Assembly: GCA_903824295.1 (NCBI GenBank)
Contig: CAIJWE010000009.1
Location: forward strand, 1-56,809
Direction of reading: 5' to 3'
Length of the DNA: 56,809 bases
Source: an uncultured Chlorobiaceae bacterium
Lineage (GTDB): Bacteria; Bacteroidota; Chlorobiia; Chlorobiales; Chlorobiaceae
Shown: piece after piece, positions 9,614-18,281 of the stretch
Layout of the letters: the number at the start of each line of letters is the position of its first letter
How positions within the stretch are numbered: the stretch's first letter is position 1
Position numbers and translations under genes: made by a program
The notes under the pieces: model-generated
What the model saw: the letters and a program-made list of their open reading frames with translations, nothing else
Told to the model about the DNA's origin: nothing
Database searches by the model: none

Positions 9614-9658
9614 GCGATGGTGCAGTTGTTATGAGTCCAGCCAGCAGGGAGGTGATGG

Positions 9659-10426
9659 ATGTTTGATCTTTTGCAGCAAATTGTTCATAATCCGCTGCCG
9701 TCATTACTGATTATTGGCAATCTGATTATTATCGAGAGTCTTCTCTCGGTTGATAATGCGGCGGTGCTGGCCACCATGGTCATGGATTTACCGCCGAAAC
9801 AACGGGCAGCAGCATTAAAGTATGGCATTATAGGAGCTTATTTTTTTCGCGGAATCTGTCTCTTTTTCGCCTCTTTTCTGGTGCAAATCTGGTGGCTGAA
9901 GCCGATTGGTGGTATTTATCTTCTTTACCTCGTCTGGGCCTGGCTGAAGGGTCGAATGACACCTCAAAAGGAGGATGATTATTTCGACAAGCAGAGTAAC
10001 TGGTTTTATCGATTGGTATCAGGCCCGTTAGGGGTATTCTGGTCGACAGTACTTCTTATCGAAATGATGGATCTTGCATTTTCGATCGACAATATTTTTG
10101 CAGCGGTAGCATTTACCGACAATCTGGTACTGATCTGTATCGGGGTTTTTATTGGAATTCTTGCAATGCGATTTGTTGCTCAGTGGTTTGTCGGGCTTAT
10201 GGAACGCTATCCGTTTCTTGAAACGTGCGCATTTATGGTTATCGGCCTGCTTGGACTTAAACTGTCACTCTCGATTGTAGAGCACTTTTATCCTGGCGTC
10301 GCTTTTATCAGATTTATGGAGGGTACGGAGGGAGACATTATTACCTCAGGAGTGACGGTTGCCATTTTTGTTGTTCCTGTGCTTGCAAGCGTCCTGGTCA
10401 ACATTTCTCGAAAAGAGCGTTCCTGA
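9659..10426 (+). CDS. TerC family integral membrane protein
   Basis: A 255-residue TerC-type protein with about seven to eight membrane segments. The two acidic family motifs are visible: IIESLLSVDNAAVLA (about 23-37) and EMMDLAFSIDNIFAAVAF (about 134-151), whose Asp/Asn/Glu residues lie in the membrane and are thought to bind metal. Members have been linked to Mn2+ efflux and metallation of exported proteins. A good ribosome site (GGGAGGTGATGG) precedes the ATG. The 45-bp spacing from kup suggests an operon of ion-handling membrane proteins. The substrate cannot be read from the sequence. Confidence 0.9.
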   Translation: MFDLLQQIVHNPLPSLLIIGNLIIIESLLSVDNAAVLATMVMDLPPKQRAAALKYGIIGAYFFRGICLFFASFLVQIWWLKPIGGIYLLYLVWAWLKGRMTPQKEDDYFDKQSNWFYRLVSGPLGVFWSTVLLIEMMDLAFSIDNIFAAVAFTDNLVLICIGVFIGILAMRFVAQWFVGLMERYPFLETCAFMVIGLLGLKLSLSIVEHFYPGVAFIRFMEGTEGDIITSGVTVAIFVVPVLASVLVNISRKERS

Positions 10427-10587
10427 TTCGGTAAAATAAATGTTGTCCGTCACCGTATGGCTCGTTATATTTTGTATACTATGTATATATGGGTTATATA
10501 TATGCGTGTATCGGTTTGGCAGCGTACAAGTATATCTGATGGTGTGGCTTTTTTTTTATTGTTTTGATCAACGAACAGCGCTTATCG

Positions 10588-11238
10588 ATGTCTTCAAATA
10601 CCGGATTCAGTCAAAGGCTCAGGGAGTATATTCTGCAAAAGCATGGTTCAATCAACTCGTTTTGCAAAACAGTCGGGATAAAATATCCGGCACAGATGAC
10701 TCCTTATCTTCAGGGAAAATGCCGTCCCGGTAAAAAAATGCTTGAACGGCTCAAAAAAGATGGTGCGGATATACAGTGGTTGCAGAGCGGTCAGATGAAG
10801 GATTATCCATTGGCTTCGCTCAGCAGTGCAATGGCATTCTCCCGATCACGCATGGATATCGATAACTTGTTCCGCCAGGTACATCTGAATGTTGGGGGTG
10901 GCAGTGACCGCTACAAGCCTGTGATTGAGGCTTATGCACTTATTGATCATTCTGAACGTCTCGTTGATATGACCGGATCAATTGAAGCCTTTTTAGGGTA
11001 TGAACCCAATGCCTTGTCAGAGGTAAGACTGGAGTCGCTGATTCATCACGATGATTATCAGCTTGTCAAGAGCATGTTGCAGCGACAACGGCAGGATGAC
11101 AATATTGTGACCCTTCATTCGAGATTTAAAAATGGTGAAGGCCTCTATGTCGGGGTCGAGTGGTGCCTCTATATAAAATGCAAGCCGATGTCAGATTTGA
11201 GAGAGTATACCATGATTTTGAGGAGGTCGAGCAGTTAA
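10588..11238 (+). CDS. HTH-PAS protein, probable signal-responsive regulator
   Basis: 216 residues from the first ATG; the frame extends upstream to a TTG at 10564. Residues about 8-66 resemble an Xre-like helix-turn-helix fold (the INSFCKTVGI / YLQGKCRPGKKMLERL pattern). Residues about 112-214 look like a PAS fold: GSIEAFLGYEPNAL, then LIHHDDYQLVKSMLQR, then a final strand pair. I recognise no gene name. A one-component sensor that reads a small ligand or redox cue and binds DNA is a reasonable inference. No output partner is adjacent. Confidence 0.7.
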   Translation: MSSNTGFSQRLREYILQKHGSINSFCKTVGIKYPAQMTPYLQGKCRPGKKMLERLKKDGADIQWLQSGQMKDYPLASLSSAMAFSRSRMDIDNLFRQVHLNVGGGSDRYKPVIEAYALIDHSERLVDMTGSIEAFLGYEPNALSEVRLESLIHHDDYQLVKSMLQRQRQDDNIVTLHSRFKNGEGLYVGVEWCLYIKCKPMSDLREYTMILRRSSS

Positions 11239-11368
11239 CTGCTTGCTACTCCTTGCTTGTTTATTCTGTTGTTTTGCTGTCGAGGGGTATTGCATTGAGC
11301 CACCCTTGGGAAAATTTGTTTATTCCATTTTTATTTGTATTAACCAGAACAGGTAACAGTTGTTCATA

Positions 11369-11692
11369 ATGTCCGGTCAAACCGGAAAGGAGGTCATGGT
11401 GATACAGTTCAGGGTTGGAGACAAGATTATCTATCATAAGCCAAAAAGATCATTTCACCCGGGTCCGAGAGCAAAACAGGTCTATCCTCTTGAGCATGGG
11501 GAGGCCTATCATTATGTGGTTGACAAGTTCTGGACCGTTGACAAGGTTAATGATGACGGAACACTTGATGTGGTTACCAGAACAGGCAAAAAAAACAAGC
11601 TGCAGACCAGCGATCCGAATATCACAAAAGCTCATCTGTTTCAGCATATTCTCTATCGCAAGCGCTTTCTCTGTTTGAACGAAGTGTCATGA
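11369..11692 (+). CDS. Conserved small protein of unknown function
   Basis: 107 residues from the ATG at 11369. A strong ribosome site (AGGAGG, 11388-11393) sits inside this frame, five bases before a GTG at 11399, so translation may really start at GTG-ATA-CAG and give 97 residues. The body is beta-rich and basic (FRVGDKIIYHKPKRS, FWTVDKVNDDGTLDVVTRTGKK), like a small SH3-type barrel, and ends in a basic helix. It has no signal peptide or membrane segment. Nucleic-acid or protein binding is conceivable but unproven. Confidence 0.65.
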   Translation: MSGQTGKEVMVIQFRVGDKIIYHKPKRSFHPGPRAKQVYPLEHGEAYHYVVDKFWTVDKVNDDGTLDVVTRTGKKNKLQTSDPNITKAHLFQHILYRKRFLCLNEVS

Positions 11693-11755
11693 CCGGCTTG
11701 GCCCTTGTGCCGGTTTGGAAAGCGTTTCGTGAACTGCCATATTACAGCTTGATTG

Positions 11756-12982
11756 TTACTCTTGAGTTATCTTCAAAAATTTTGCACCTCTCAGGGTCGC
11801 CCAACTTGACGTTGCCTGTTGGCCGGACGGAAGAGTTGTTTGGGAAGAGAGTGCTGCATTGGTGAAATTGGCATCCATGATGTTGGCGCCTTTCATGTTT
11901 GCTCCTTCAAGATTTGCCCCTTCAAGATCTGCTTCAAAGAGGGAGGCTCCTTCAAGATTTGCTCCGCTCAGGTTTGCATTGGTGAGCGTAGCCCGGTAAA
12001 GAACGGCGTTGGAGAGATTGCTTTTGCTGAGATCGGCACCTTTGAGAAATGCTCGATCAAGGTTAGCGCCCTGAAGGTTCGCTCCCTGCATTCGTGCAGA
12101 TTTCATATCCGCTCTGTGGAAATTGGCATTGTGGAGATCGGCTCCGGCCATGTCGGCATTGTTGAGAGCACGGTTTTCAAAGTTTGGCTTGCCGGAAACC
12201 TTCGATTGCTTTTTTCTCTTTGTGACCGTTTTTTCTGTTATTCCGCTATTTGGTGTACCGATACCATTTTCATGAACAGAAGGGTTCGCAGAAAGTGGTG
12301 TTTCATAGGTTATTGGTGCGCTTTCGGCTTCCCTGACAAATTGCGCGTTGTGCAGAGCACTCCATTGTGCGGTTGCTTTTTCTCCTGATGGCAGAATGGT
12401 GTTGTTTGAGAGCGTGGCCCCATTGAGATTTGCCTGTTGCACAAAGAGTGCCCCTTTCAGGTTTGCTCCACTCAGGTTAGCCCCCGTAAAATTTGCTTCG
12501 AAAAGAGTGGTGTTTGCCAGGTTGGCTCTCGAAAAATCCACATTTTCAGCCATAACCCATCGTAGATTTGCATCCTGAAGGTTTGCTCCGGTGAACATTG
12601 CGCCTTTCATGAATGATCCATTAAGATTGGTCTGAACAAGGCATGCTCCCGAGAGGTTACTCTTTTTGAGATTGGCCTTTTTTATCAACGCCATCATAAG
12701 GTTTGCTCCTTTCAGGTCAGCCAGGTCAAGCGTGGCTCCGCTGAGTTCCGCATTGATTAAAACAGTTTTGCTGAGATCAGCTCCCGTCAGGTTGGCATCT
12801 TCAAGTTCCGCCTCTTCGAGGTCAAAAGTTTCACCGGGTCTGGCCATACGCATGGAATTCCATTCTGAAACACTTTTTTTCAGCGTATTGAGAGCCTCCT
12901 GATCGTAAGCTGAGGCCGTCTGGCAGGTAGAGAGTGCCAAACCAAGAAAGAGTGCGACCACCTTATGCTCTATCTGTTTCAT
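11756..12982 (-). CDS. Exported pentapeptide-repeat protein
   Basis: 408 residues from the ATG at 12982. The frame runs on to 13057, but the signal peptide (about 8-25, ending TASA) fixes this start. Two blocks of A(N/D)LxG pentapeptide repeats, about 54-192 and 266-378, should each fold as a right-handed quadrilateral beta-helix. Each block ends in the same capping motif, LPSGxxATxxWxxLxxAxF (197-215 and 384-402), so the protein is an internal duplication joined by a polar, basic linker (about 216-265). Periplasmic or surface location is inferred from the signal peptide. No function is known; it may be structural or shield a partner. Confidence 0.88.
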   Translation of the reverse strand: MKQIEHKVVALFLGLALSTCQTASAYDQEALNTLKKSVSEWNSMRMARPGETFDLEEAELEDANLTGADLSKTVLINAELSGATLDLADLKGANLMMALIKKANLKKSNLSGACLVQTNLNGSFMKGAMFTGANLQDANLRWVMAENVDFSRANLANTTLFEANFTGANLSGANLKGALFVQQANLNGATLSNNTILPSGEKATAQWSALHNAQFVREAESAPITYETPLSANPSVHENGIGTPNSGITEKTVTKRKKQSKVSGKPNFENRALNNADMAGADLHNANFHRADMKSARMQGANLQGANLDRAFLKGADLSKSNLSNAVLYRATLTNANLSGANLEGASLFEADLEGANLEGANMKGANIMDANFTNAALSSQTTLPSGQQATSSWATLRGAKFLKITQE

Positions 12983-13166
12983 GATGTTGTTGATGATTGA
13001 TGATTTGCAGGCCCTCTCCCGGCAGTCTGCCCAGCAGGGGCGCAATGTTATACCCAAAAGTTATGAAATTTTGGCTCCATAAAGAAACTTTATTGCAATC
13101 ATAAGTGGTTGATATAGTAATATGTTATTAAGGTATCTCGGTTTCATTTTTTTTTAGGAGTGTTTG

Positions 13167-13868
13167 ATGGAGCGCCAAAGTGTATACAGTGGAAAAGTCC
13201 TTGTGGCCGGTGCGACGGGCAAAACAGGGCAGTGGGTGGTGAGACGTCTTCTGTATTACGGTGTTGCCGTAAGAGTTTTTTCGAGGCAGAGCGACAAGGC
13301 GCTTGCTCTTTTTGGCGAGAATGTTGAAATCGTGACGGGCAAGATACAAAGCACTGTTGATGTCGCTCGTGCGGTTGAGGGGTGTGATGCGGTGATTTCT
13401 GCGCTTGGTTCGAGCTCATACTCTGGAGAGTCTTCACCCGCCAGTGTCGACCGGGATGGGGTGATAAGGCTTGTTGATGAGGCTGCCAAAGCGGGGGTAA
13501 AGCATTTCGGGCTTGTCAGCTCTCTTGCTGTTACCAGATGGTATCATCCGTTGAATCTTTTTGCTGGTGTGCTGCTGAAAAAATGGGAAGCTGAAGAGCA
13601 GGTAAGGAAGGTGTTTTCACAGGAATCACACTCTTATACTATTGTCCGGCCCGGTGGGTTGAAGGATGGAGAACCTTTGCGTCACAAGCTTCTCGTAGAT
13701 AGTGGTGACCGGTTGTGGAGCGGTTGGATCAACCGATCGGATGTTGCAGAGTTGCTTGTGCTCTCTTTGTGGGTTGAAAGTGCAAAAAACAAAACCTTCG
13801 AAGTGGTCAACGACATTGAGCAAGAGCAGTCGACTCTTGCTCAATACTATGATCAGCTTCCGAAGTAG
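13167..13868 (+). CDS. NmrA/SDR-like NAD(P)-binding protein
   Basis: 233 residues from the ATG at 13167, which follows TTAGGAG with 7-nt spacing; a TTG three bases earlier is unlikely. The N-terminal VLVAGATGKTGQWVVRRLL is a typical dinucleotide-binding glycine motif (GATGxTG) of atypical short-chain dehydrogenases. Later elements are AVISALGSSSYSGE, GVKHFGLVSSLAVT and YTIVRPGGLKDGEP. The YxxxK pair is not evident, as in NmrA-like or complex I assembly-type members, so it may bind NAD(P)H without classical dehydrogenase chemistry. Plant and cyanobacterial relatives act in photosystem or quinone biology, but nothing here fixes the substrate. Confidence 0.8.
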   Translation: MERQSVYSGKVLVAGATGKTGQWVVRRLLYYGVAVRVFSRQSDKALALFGENVEIVTGKIQSTVDVARAVEGCDAVISALGSSSYSGESSPASVDRDGVIRLVDEAAKAGVKHFGLVSSLAVTRWYHPLNLFAGVLLKKWEAEEQVRKVFSQESHSYTIVRPGGLKDGEPLRHKLLVDSGDRLWSGWINRSDVAELLVLSLWVESAKNKTFEVVNDIEQEQSTLAQYYDQLPK

Positions 13869-13906
13869 CCGGTTCTTTTGACGCATTTTGCCGGTCTGCG
13901 ATTTTG

Positions 13907-14266
13907 TTACAGATTCTCGATCGCCTGGATCAGTTCCTGGCCGCTGAAAGGTTTTTTGAGTGTGGTGTTTGCCCCGAGAGCATCGGCTATGACGAGATAG
14001 TTTTCGGGGCTCACTTTTCCGCCGCCTGAGATTGCAATGATTTTTATTGCCGGGTACTGTTGCCGGACTTCAATAATGGTTTCAATTCCTTCCTTTTCGG
14101 GCATGATGAGGTCGGTAATCATCACGGATACGTCACGGTGCTCCTGTAAAAGCTGCAGGCCGCTCATGCCGTTATCAGCCTCTATAACACTGTATTTTTT
14201 TCTCTGCAGCGTCATGCTGATAAATTTTCTGACGGCAGCGTCATCGTCGATAACAAGAATTTTCAT
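13907..14266 (-). CDS. Single-domain response regulator (CheY-like)
   Basis: 119 residues making up one receiver domain and no output domain. The acidic pocket (VIDDD, 5-9), phosphoacceptor D52 in MITDLIMPE and the KP motif (K105-P106) are all present, so it should be phosphorylatable. It starts 20 bp after the stop of the hybrid kinase on the same strand. The pair is probably co-transcribed, with this protein acting as a shuttle receiver or as a decoy for the kinase. An effect through protein-protein contact is inferred from the missing effector domain. Confidence 0.9.
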   Translation of the reverse strand: MKILVIDDDAAVRKFISMTLQRKKYSVIEADNGMSGLQLLQEHRDVSVMITDLIMPEKEGIETIIEVRQQYPAIKIIAISGGGKVSPENYLVIADALGANTTLKKPFSGQELIQAIENL

Positions 14267-14286
14267 AAGGGTTTGTTTGAATGGGT

Positions 14287-17200
14287 TTAAAGAATTACGT
14301 CATTAATTGCCGTGGCCAGTTGTGTCATAGTCACTGGTTTTTTCAGGAATTGTGAGATTCCATACTTGGAGAGAGTAGAGGTTTCCTCAATATCCTTTTC
14401 GTAGCCCGTCATCATAAGCACTGGCAGGTGCGGGCTGATTTTGTGCAGCTCTTCGGCAAGCTCAATACCGGTCATTTCAGGCATGGTCAAATCAGTAATG
14501 AGAAGGTTGAACTGTTCCGGGTTTTTCCGGAACAGTTCAAGGGCCTGCAAGGGTGAACTCATTGCCTGAATTTTGAAACCGAGTTTTGTAATCATTATCG
14601 TCATGATCCTGAGTACTGCAGTCTCGTCATCAACAAAGAGGATGCTGCCATATCCTTTTGTACAGATTTTCGTTACGGTTGCCGTCTCGGCTTGTTTGCC
14701 GGCTATGGGAAGATAAACGTGAAAGGTGGTGCCTTTTTCTAAACGACTCTCAACAGCAACTTCTCCGCCAAAACTTGTGACAATACCATGGACGACTGAA
14801 AGGCCGAGGCCACTTCCTTTATCGACAGATTTTGTGGTAAAGAATGGCTCGAAAATACGCTCTATGGTGCGCTCATCCATTCCTGTTCCTGTATCGGAGA
14901 TGCTCAGTTTTACATAGCTCTCTGCGTGAAGTTTCGGAATCAGTTTTTTCAGGCTGTTGCTGGGAATAATCTCTTTGAGTTGAATCGTCAGCAGGCCGCC
15001 CGATGTTTCCATGGCATGGAATGCATTGGTGCAAAGATTGATAATGACCTGGTGGATTTGCGATGAATCGGCAAGGATATTGCGGCAGGTGCTGTCGAGA
15101 TGCTTTTCGATGGTGATCGTCGACGGTATTGATGGCCGGAGAAGTTTCAGCGCCTCATCGACAATGTCCTGAACGCTGACAATAGCCGGTGTACTATCCT
15201 GTACCTTGCTAAATGTCAGGATTTGTGCAACAAGATTTTTTGCACGCTCGGCCGCCTTGAAAATTTCGTTAAAATATTCTTGCTGGAATTCATCGCTGCC
15301 CTCAATGAGCATGCCCATTTCAGCATAGCCAAGGATAGGGGTGAGAATATTGTTGAAATCATGCGCTATACCGCCCGCCAGTGTTCCTATGGTTTCAAGA
15401 CGCTGCGTTCTTCGGAGATTTAATTCGAGTATCTGGTGCTCTTTTTGTGCCATGATGCGTTCAGTAACATCAAACAGTATGCCGTCTATCCCGGTGAATT
15501 TGCCGCTTGGTAAAAAAACAGAGGTTTTTCGGTCTTCCACCCATTTGACGGAACCGTTTTTCAGGATGATGCGGTAAAGAAGAGTTTTGGATGATCTTGC
15601 CGCCTTCAGACTCCTGTTTGATGCAATAACCATATCCCGCTCTTCCGGATGAACCATTCTGGCTGTTGCAAACATTTCACGCTCAAACTCTTCATTGGTA
15701 TAATCGCTCAAAAAATCACTGATGAGTGAGAGCAGTGTTGTTTTGCCCTCTTCATTGGTTTGATAGACAGCTCCCGGAATATTGTTGATCACGGCTTGAA
15801 ACTCCTCGATGATCCTTTTTTGCACTTCAGCGCGTCTTAAGGCCTCTTCCGTTTTTTTCAGTTCAGTAAGGTCAACGACGAGGCCGCGCATTCCCTTGAC
15901 CAGATCGTTCTCAATGATTGGCAGACTGTAGACCTGGCAAGGAAAGGTACTTCCATCTTTTCTGAGGGCAGTGTATATCTCGGAAACATGGGCTCCCTTT
16001 TTTATCGCATCAAAATGACGCATTGCTTTTTCAGCATCCTCTGGAATACAGAAATTAATGGCGTACACTTTTTTGTCGCTGCTCTCGGGGGTGTAGCCGA
16101 AAACGTCGAAACTTTTGGCGTTCGAATAGTTCAAGGCGCCCTTTTCATCAGTCTCGAAGAGGGTGAGTGGCAAGAGTTCGGTCAACTCCCTGAACCGTTT
16201 TTCGCTCTCCCGCAAGGTTTTTTCCGACAGTATCCGCTCAGAAAAATCGCGGCTGATGCCGAAGAGAACAGGCTTGTTGTTCCATATCCCCCTTGTAATT
16301 ATTGTTTCGACAGGTATAAGGTTTCCTGAACTGGTTTTTAACGGAACAAAACAGGATTTGCAGGTTCCTGCAAGCATCCCCTCAATACTTGCCCTTGCCT
16401 TGTCCCACTGCTCTTCCGGGTGAAAATCGAGCACATGTTTTTTGAGAACAGCTTCTGCAGAATAGCCCAATTTTTTTCCGACAGCGGCATTTGTGTGAAT
16501 GATGTTGCCCTCCATGTTGACAATGAAGAGCAAGTCGTCAATGGTGTCGAAGAGCGATTCAAGGTTGCTTTTTGCTTCAGCAATTGCCTCTTCCTGACGA
16601 GCCTGCATGATGGCCGATCCGATATGCGAGGTAATGGTTTCGAGCCCTTTTCGGGAAAATTCCGGAACCTGGTTCAGCGTGTGCGAAGCGACGTTGAGGC
16701 TGGCAATAACCTCGCCGCGATAGGTTATCGGGAGAATGGCAATGGCCCTCAGTTGTTCCTTCTCAAGTCTGGTGCTACTTTTCAGACCAAGTTCGTTAAA
16801 TCGGTGATAAATTGGTTTTCCTTTCAAAATCAGTCGGGCATTTTCGGAGTCGAAGCTGTATGATTCCGAATGATCAACGAACGATTGCGGTAACCCTTCA
16901 TGAATGGTAAGGGAGATTGTTTCATCATTGCGGTTGACCAGATAAATCCCTCCGCAATCCAGCCCGGAGGCAAAAATGGCGGCCTGAAGACAGGTTTGCA
17001 GAGTTTCCCTGACAGTGGATGAGCGGTTGAGTTTGATGGCAAGATCAAGTTCCGCCTGGAAAAAGTGTTCAATAGTTTTGCGTTGCAGTGCATTGGCAAT
17101 GATACCTCCGGCAAGCCTCAGGATGGAAATCGTTTCGGGATGCCACTCCCGCTCTTGTGTTACGGCATCAAAACCGATATAACCGAAAGAGAGTGAGCCT

Positions 17201-18069
17201 GCGACAAGTGGAATGACAATCAGCGATTTGATACCCTGCGATTCAAGGATCTCTTTTTCAGCCGATGCTTCCTTCTCCATATCGGCGATTCGGGGAAGAT
17301 GGATGATGTGGTTGTTTCTGATTTGTTCCATCCACCAGGGAAAGTTGCTTGTTTCAATCTTTTTCAGTTCGTCGATTGCCGGTTTAATGCCTTCTGCACA
17401 CCATTCATGGGTGTTGTCCATCAGGCGAAGATCGTCATGGAACTGGAAGATGTAGCTTCGGTCGGCCTTGACAAATCCACCGATGAGCTTGAGCGTGTCA
17501 GAAATCACCTCATCAATATGGTCGAAGGGAAGGTTGATGAAATGATTCGCGAGTGATGTTACCAGACGTTCGAATTTGCGACTGTGGGCAAGTGCCTCAT
17601 CCGCATGTTTTCGTATGGAGATATCCTGATGGGAGCCGACCATGCGGAGCGCATTGCCGGCAGTGTCGCGTTCGAAGACCTTTCCCCGGTCGAGCAGCCA
17701 GACCCAGTGGCCCAGTTTGTGGCGCATCCGGAGTTCTATTTCATAAAAAGTGCTTTTTCTGGCAAAATGCTCTTCAAGCAGTTGGGTTGAACGGGGCAGA
17801 TCATCTGGATGACAGAGCGATATCCAGGTGTTGATCGTGATCGGTTGAAGCTCATCAAGGCTGTAGCCGACAATCGAGGCCCACTTATCATTGATGATCA
17901 GCTCTCCGGTCTTCACATTCCAGTCCCAGTATGCGGCCTGCGTTCCTTCCACAACCATGCCGAGCATCATGTTTTGTGCTTCAAGAGCGTGGAGCTTTTT
18001 TTTGAGAGCAGCATTTTCCGTTAGCAGTTGCTCTTGTCGCGATTGTAATTCTGGGCTTTCTTTTTGCAT
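14287..18069 (-). CDS. Hybrid sensor histidine kinase with PAS/GAF array
   Basis: 1260 residues, with no membrane segments, so a cytoplasmic sensor. Domains in order: coiled coil (about 6-33), PAS (38-157), GAF (165-330), GAF (345-492), PAS (503-614), PAS (624-738), PAS (755-873), HisKA with phospho-His H903 in GGIAHDFNN, HATPase_c with N-box N1015 and G1 box DTGTGM (1059-1064), then FFTTK and GSGLGLSVV, and a C-terminal receiver domain with phospho-Asp D1193. All catalytic residues are intact. The architecture suggests phosphorelay or self-regulation. No heme or bilin site could be identified, so the signal is unknown. The likely partner is the CheY-like gene 20 bp downstream. Confidence 0.93.
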   Translation of the reverse strand: MQKESPELQSRQEQLLTENAALKKKLHALEAQNMMLGMVVEGTQAAYWDWNVKTGELIINDKWASIVGYSLDELQPITINTWISLCHPDDLPRSTQLLEEHFARKSTFYEIELRMRHKLGHWVWLLDRGKVFERDTAGNALRMVGSHQDISIRKHADEALAHSRKFERLVTSLANHFINLPFDHIDEVISDTLKLIGGFVKADRSYIFQFHDDLRLMDNTHEWCAEGIKPAIDELKKIETSNFPWWMEQIRNNHIIHLPRIADMEKEASAEKEILESQGIKSLIVIPLVAGSLSFGYIGFDAVTQEREWHPETISILRLAGGIIANALQRKTIEHFFQAELDLAIKLNRSSTVRETLQTCLQAAIFASGLDCGGIYLVNRNDETISLTIHEGLPQSFVDHSESYSFDSENARLILKGKPIYHRFNELGLKSSTRLEKEQLRAIAILPITYRGEVIASLNVASHTLNQVPEFSRKGLETITSHIGSAIMQARQEEAIAEAKSNLESLFDTIDDLLFIVNMEGNIIHTNAAVGKKLGYSAEAVLKKHVLDFHPEEQWDKARASIEGMLAGTCKSCFVPLKTSSGNLIPVETIITRGIWNNKPVLFGISRDFSERILSEKTLRESEKRFRELTELLPLTLFETDEKGALNYSNAKSFDVFGYTPESSDKKVYAINFCIPEDAEKAMRHFDAIKKGAHVSEIYTALRKDGSTFPCQVYSLPIIENDLVKGMRGLVVDLTELKKTEEALRRAEVQKRIIEEFQAVINNIPGAVYQTNEEGKTTLLSLISDFLSDYTNEEFEREMFATARMVHPEERDMVIASNRSLKAARSSKTLLYRIILKNGSVKWVEDRKTSVFLPSGKFTGIDGILFDVTERIMAQKEHQILELNLRRTQRLETIGTLAGGIAHDFNNILTPILGYAEMGMLIEGSDEFQQEYFNEIFKAAERAKNLVAQILTFSKVQDSTPAIVSVQDIVDEALKLLRPSIPSTITIEKHLDSTCRNILADSSQIHQVIINLCTNAFHAMETSGGLLTIQLKEIIPSNSLKKLIPKLHAESYVKLSISDTGTGMDERTIERIFEPFFTTKSVDKGSGLGLSVVHGIVTSFGGEVAVESRLEKGTTFHVYLPIAGKQAETATVTKICTKGYGSILFVDDETAVLRIMTIMITKLGFKIQAMSSPLQALELFRKNPEQFNLLITDLTMPEMTGIELAEELHKISPHLPVLMMTGYEKDIEETSTLSKYGISQFLKKPVTMTQLATAINDVIL

Positions 18070-18154
18070 GATGCGTTACCGATTCACTCCTCCTGCCGAA
18101 CAAGCTCTTTTTATCATTGTTTGTTGTTCTTTGTGCGGCACTGTAAAATTTCGT

Positions 18155-18202
18155 TTTTTCCGGGCAACTCCTTTTTTAACAGAGAAGAGTTGCCCGGAAA
18201 AA
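18155..18202. other. 16-bp perfect hairpin with reversed T/A flanks
   Basis: Arms 18155-18170 and 18187-18202 match perfectly around a 16-nt loop, in the gap between the SSS symporter and the hybrid kinase (both minus strand). On either strand the stem reads T5-CCGGG...CCCGG-A5, the opposite polarity to a normal terminator. It could be a leader structure of the kinase mRNA (85 bp before its ATG) or a transcript-end stabiliser. Confidence 0.5.
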
Positions 18203-18281
18203 TATCGGTCAAAGCAAGGCTTTTGCTCTATTCGTTGTTCTTTGCCCTCTGGAAGATAGGGTGGTTTTTTTCATAATAAAG

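Noticed and set aside
10440-10733. 97-codon frame starting with a hydrophobic segment
   Set aside because: It overlaps the HTH-PAS gene in another frame and its second half is clearly a shadow; the hydrophobic start comes from an AT-rich promoter region.
14287-18069. Bacteriophytochrome
   Set aside because: GAF domains are present, but I see no bilin-attachment Cys in the expected N-terminal position and no PHY domain signature.
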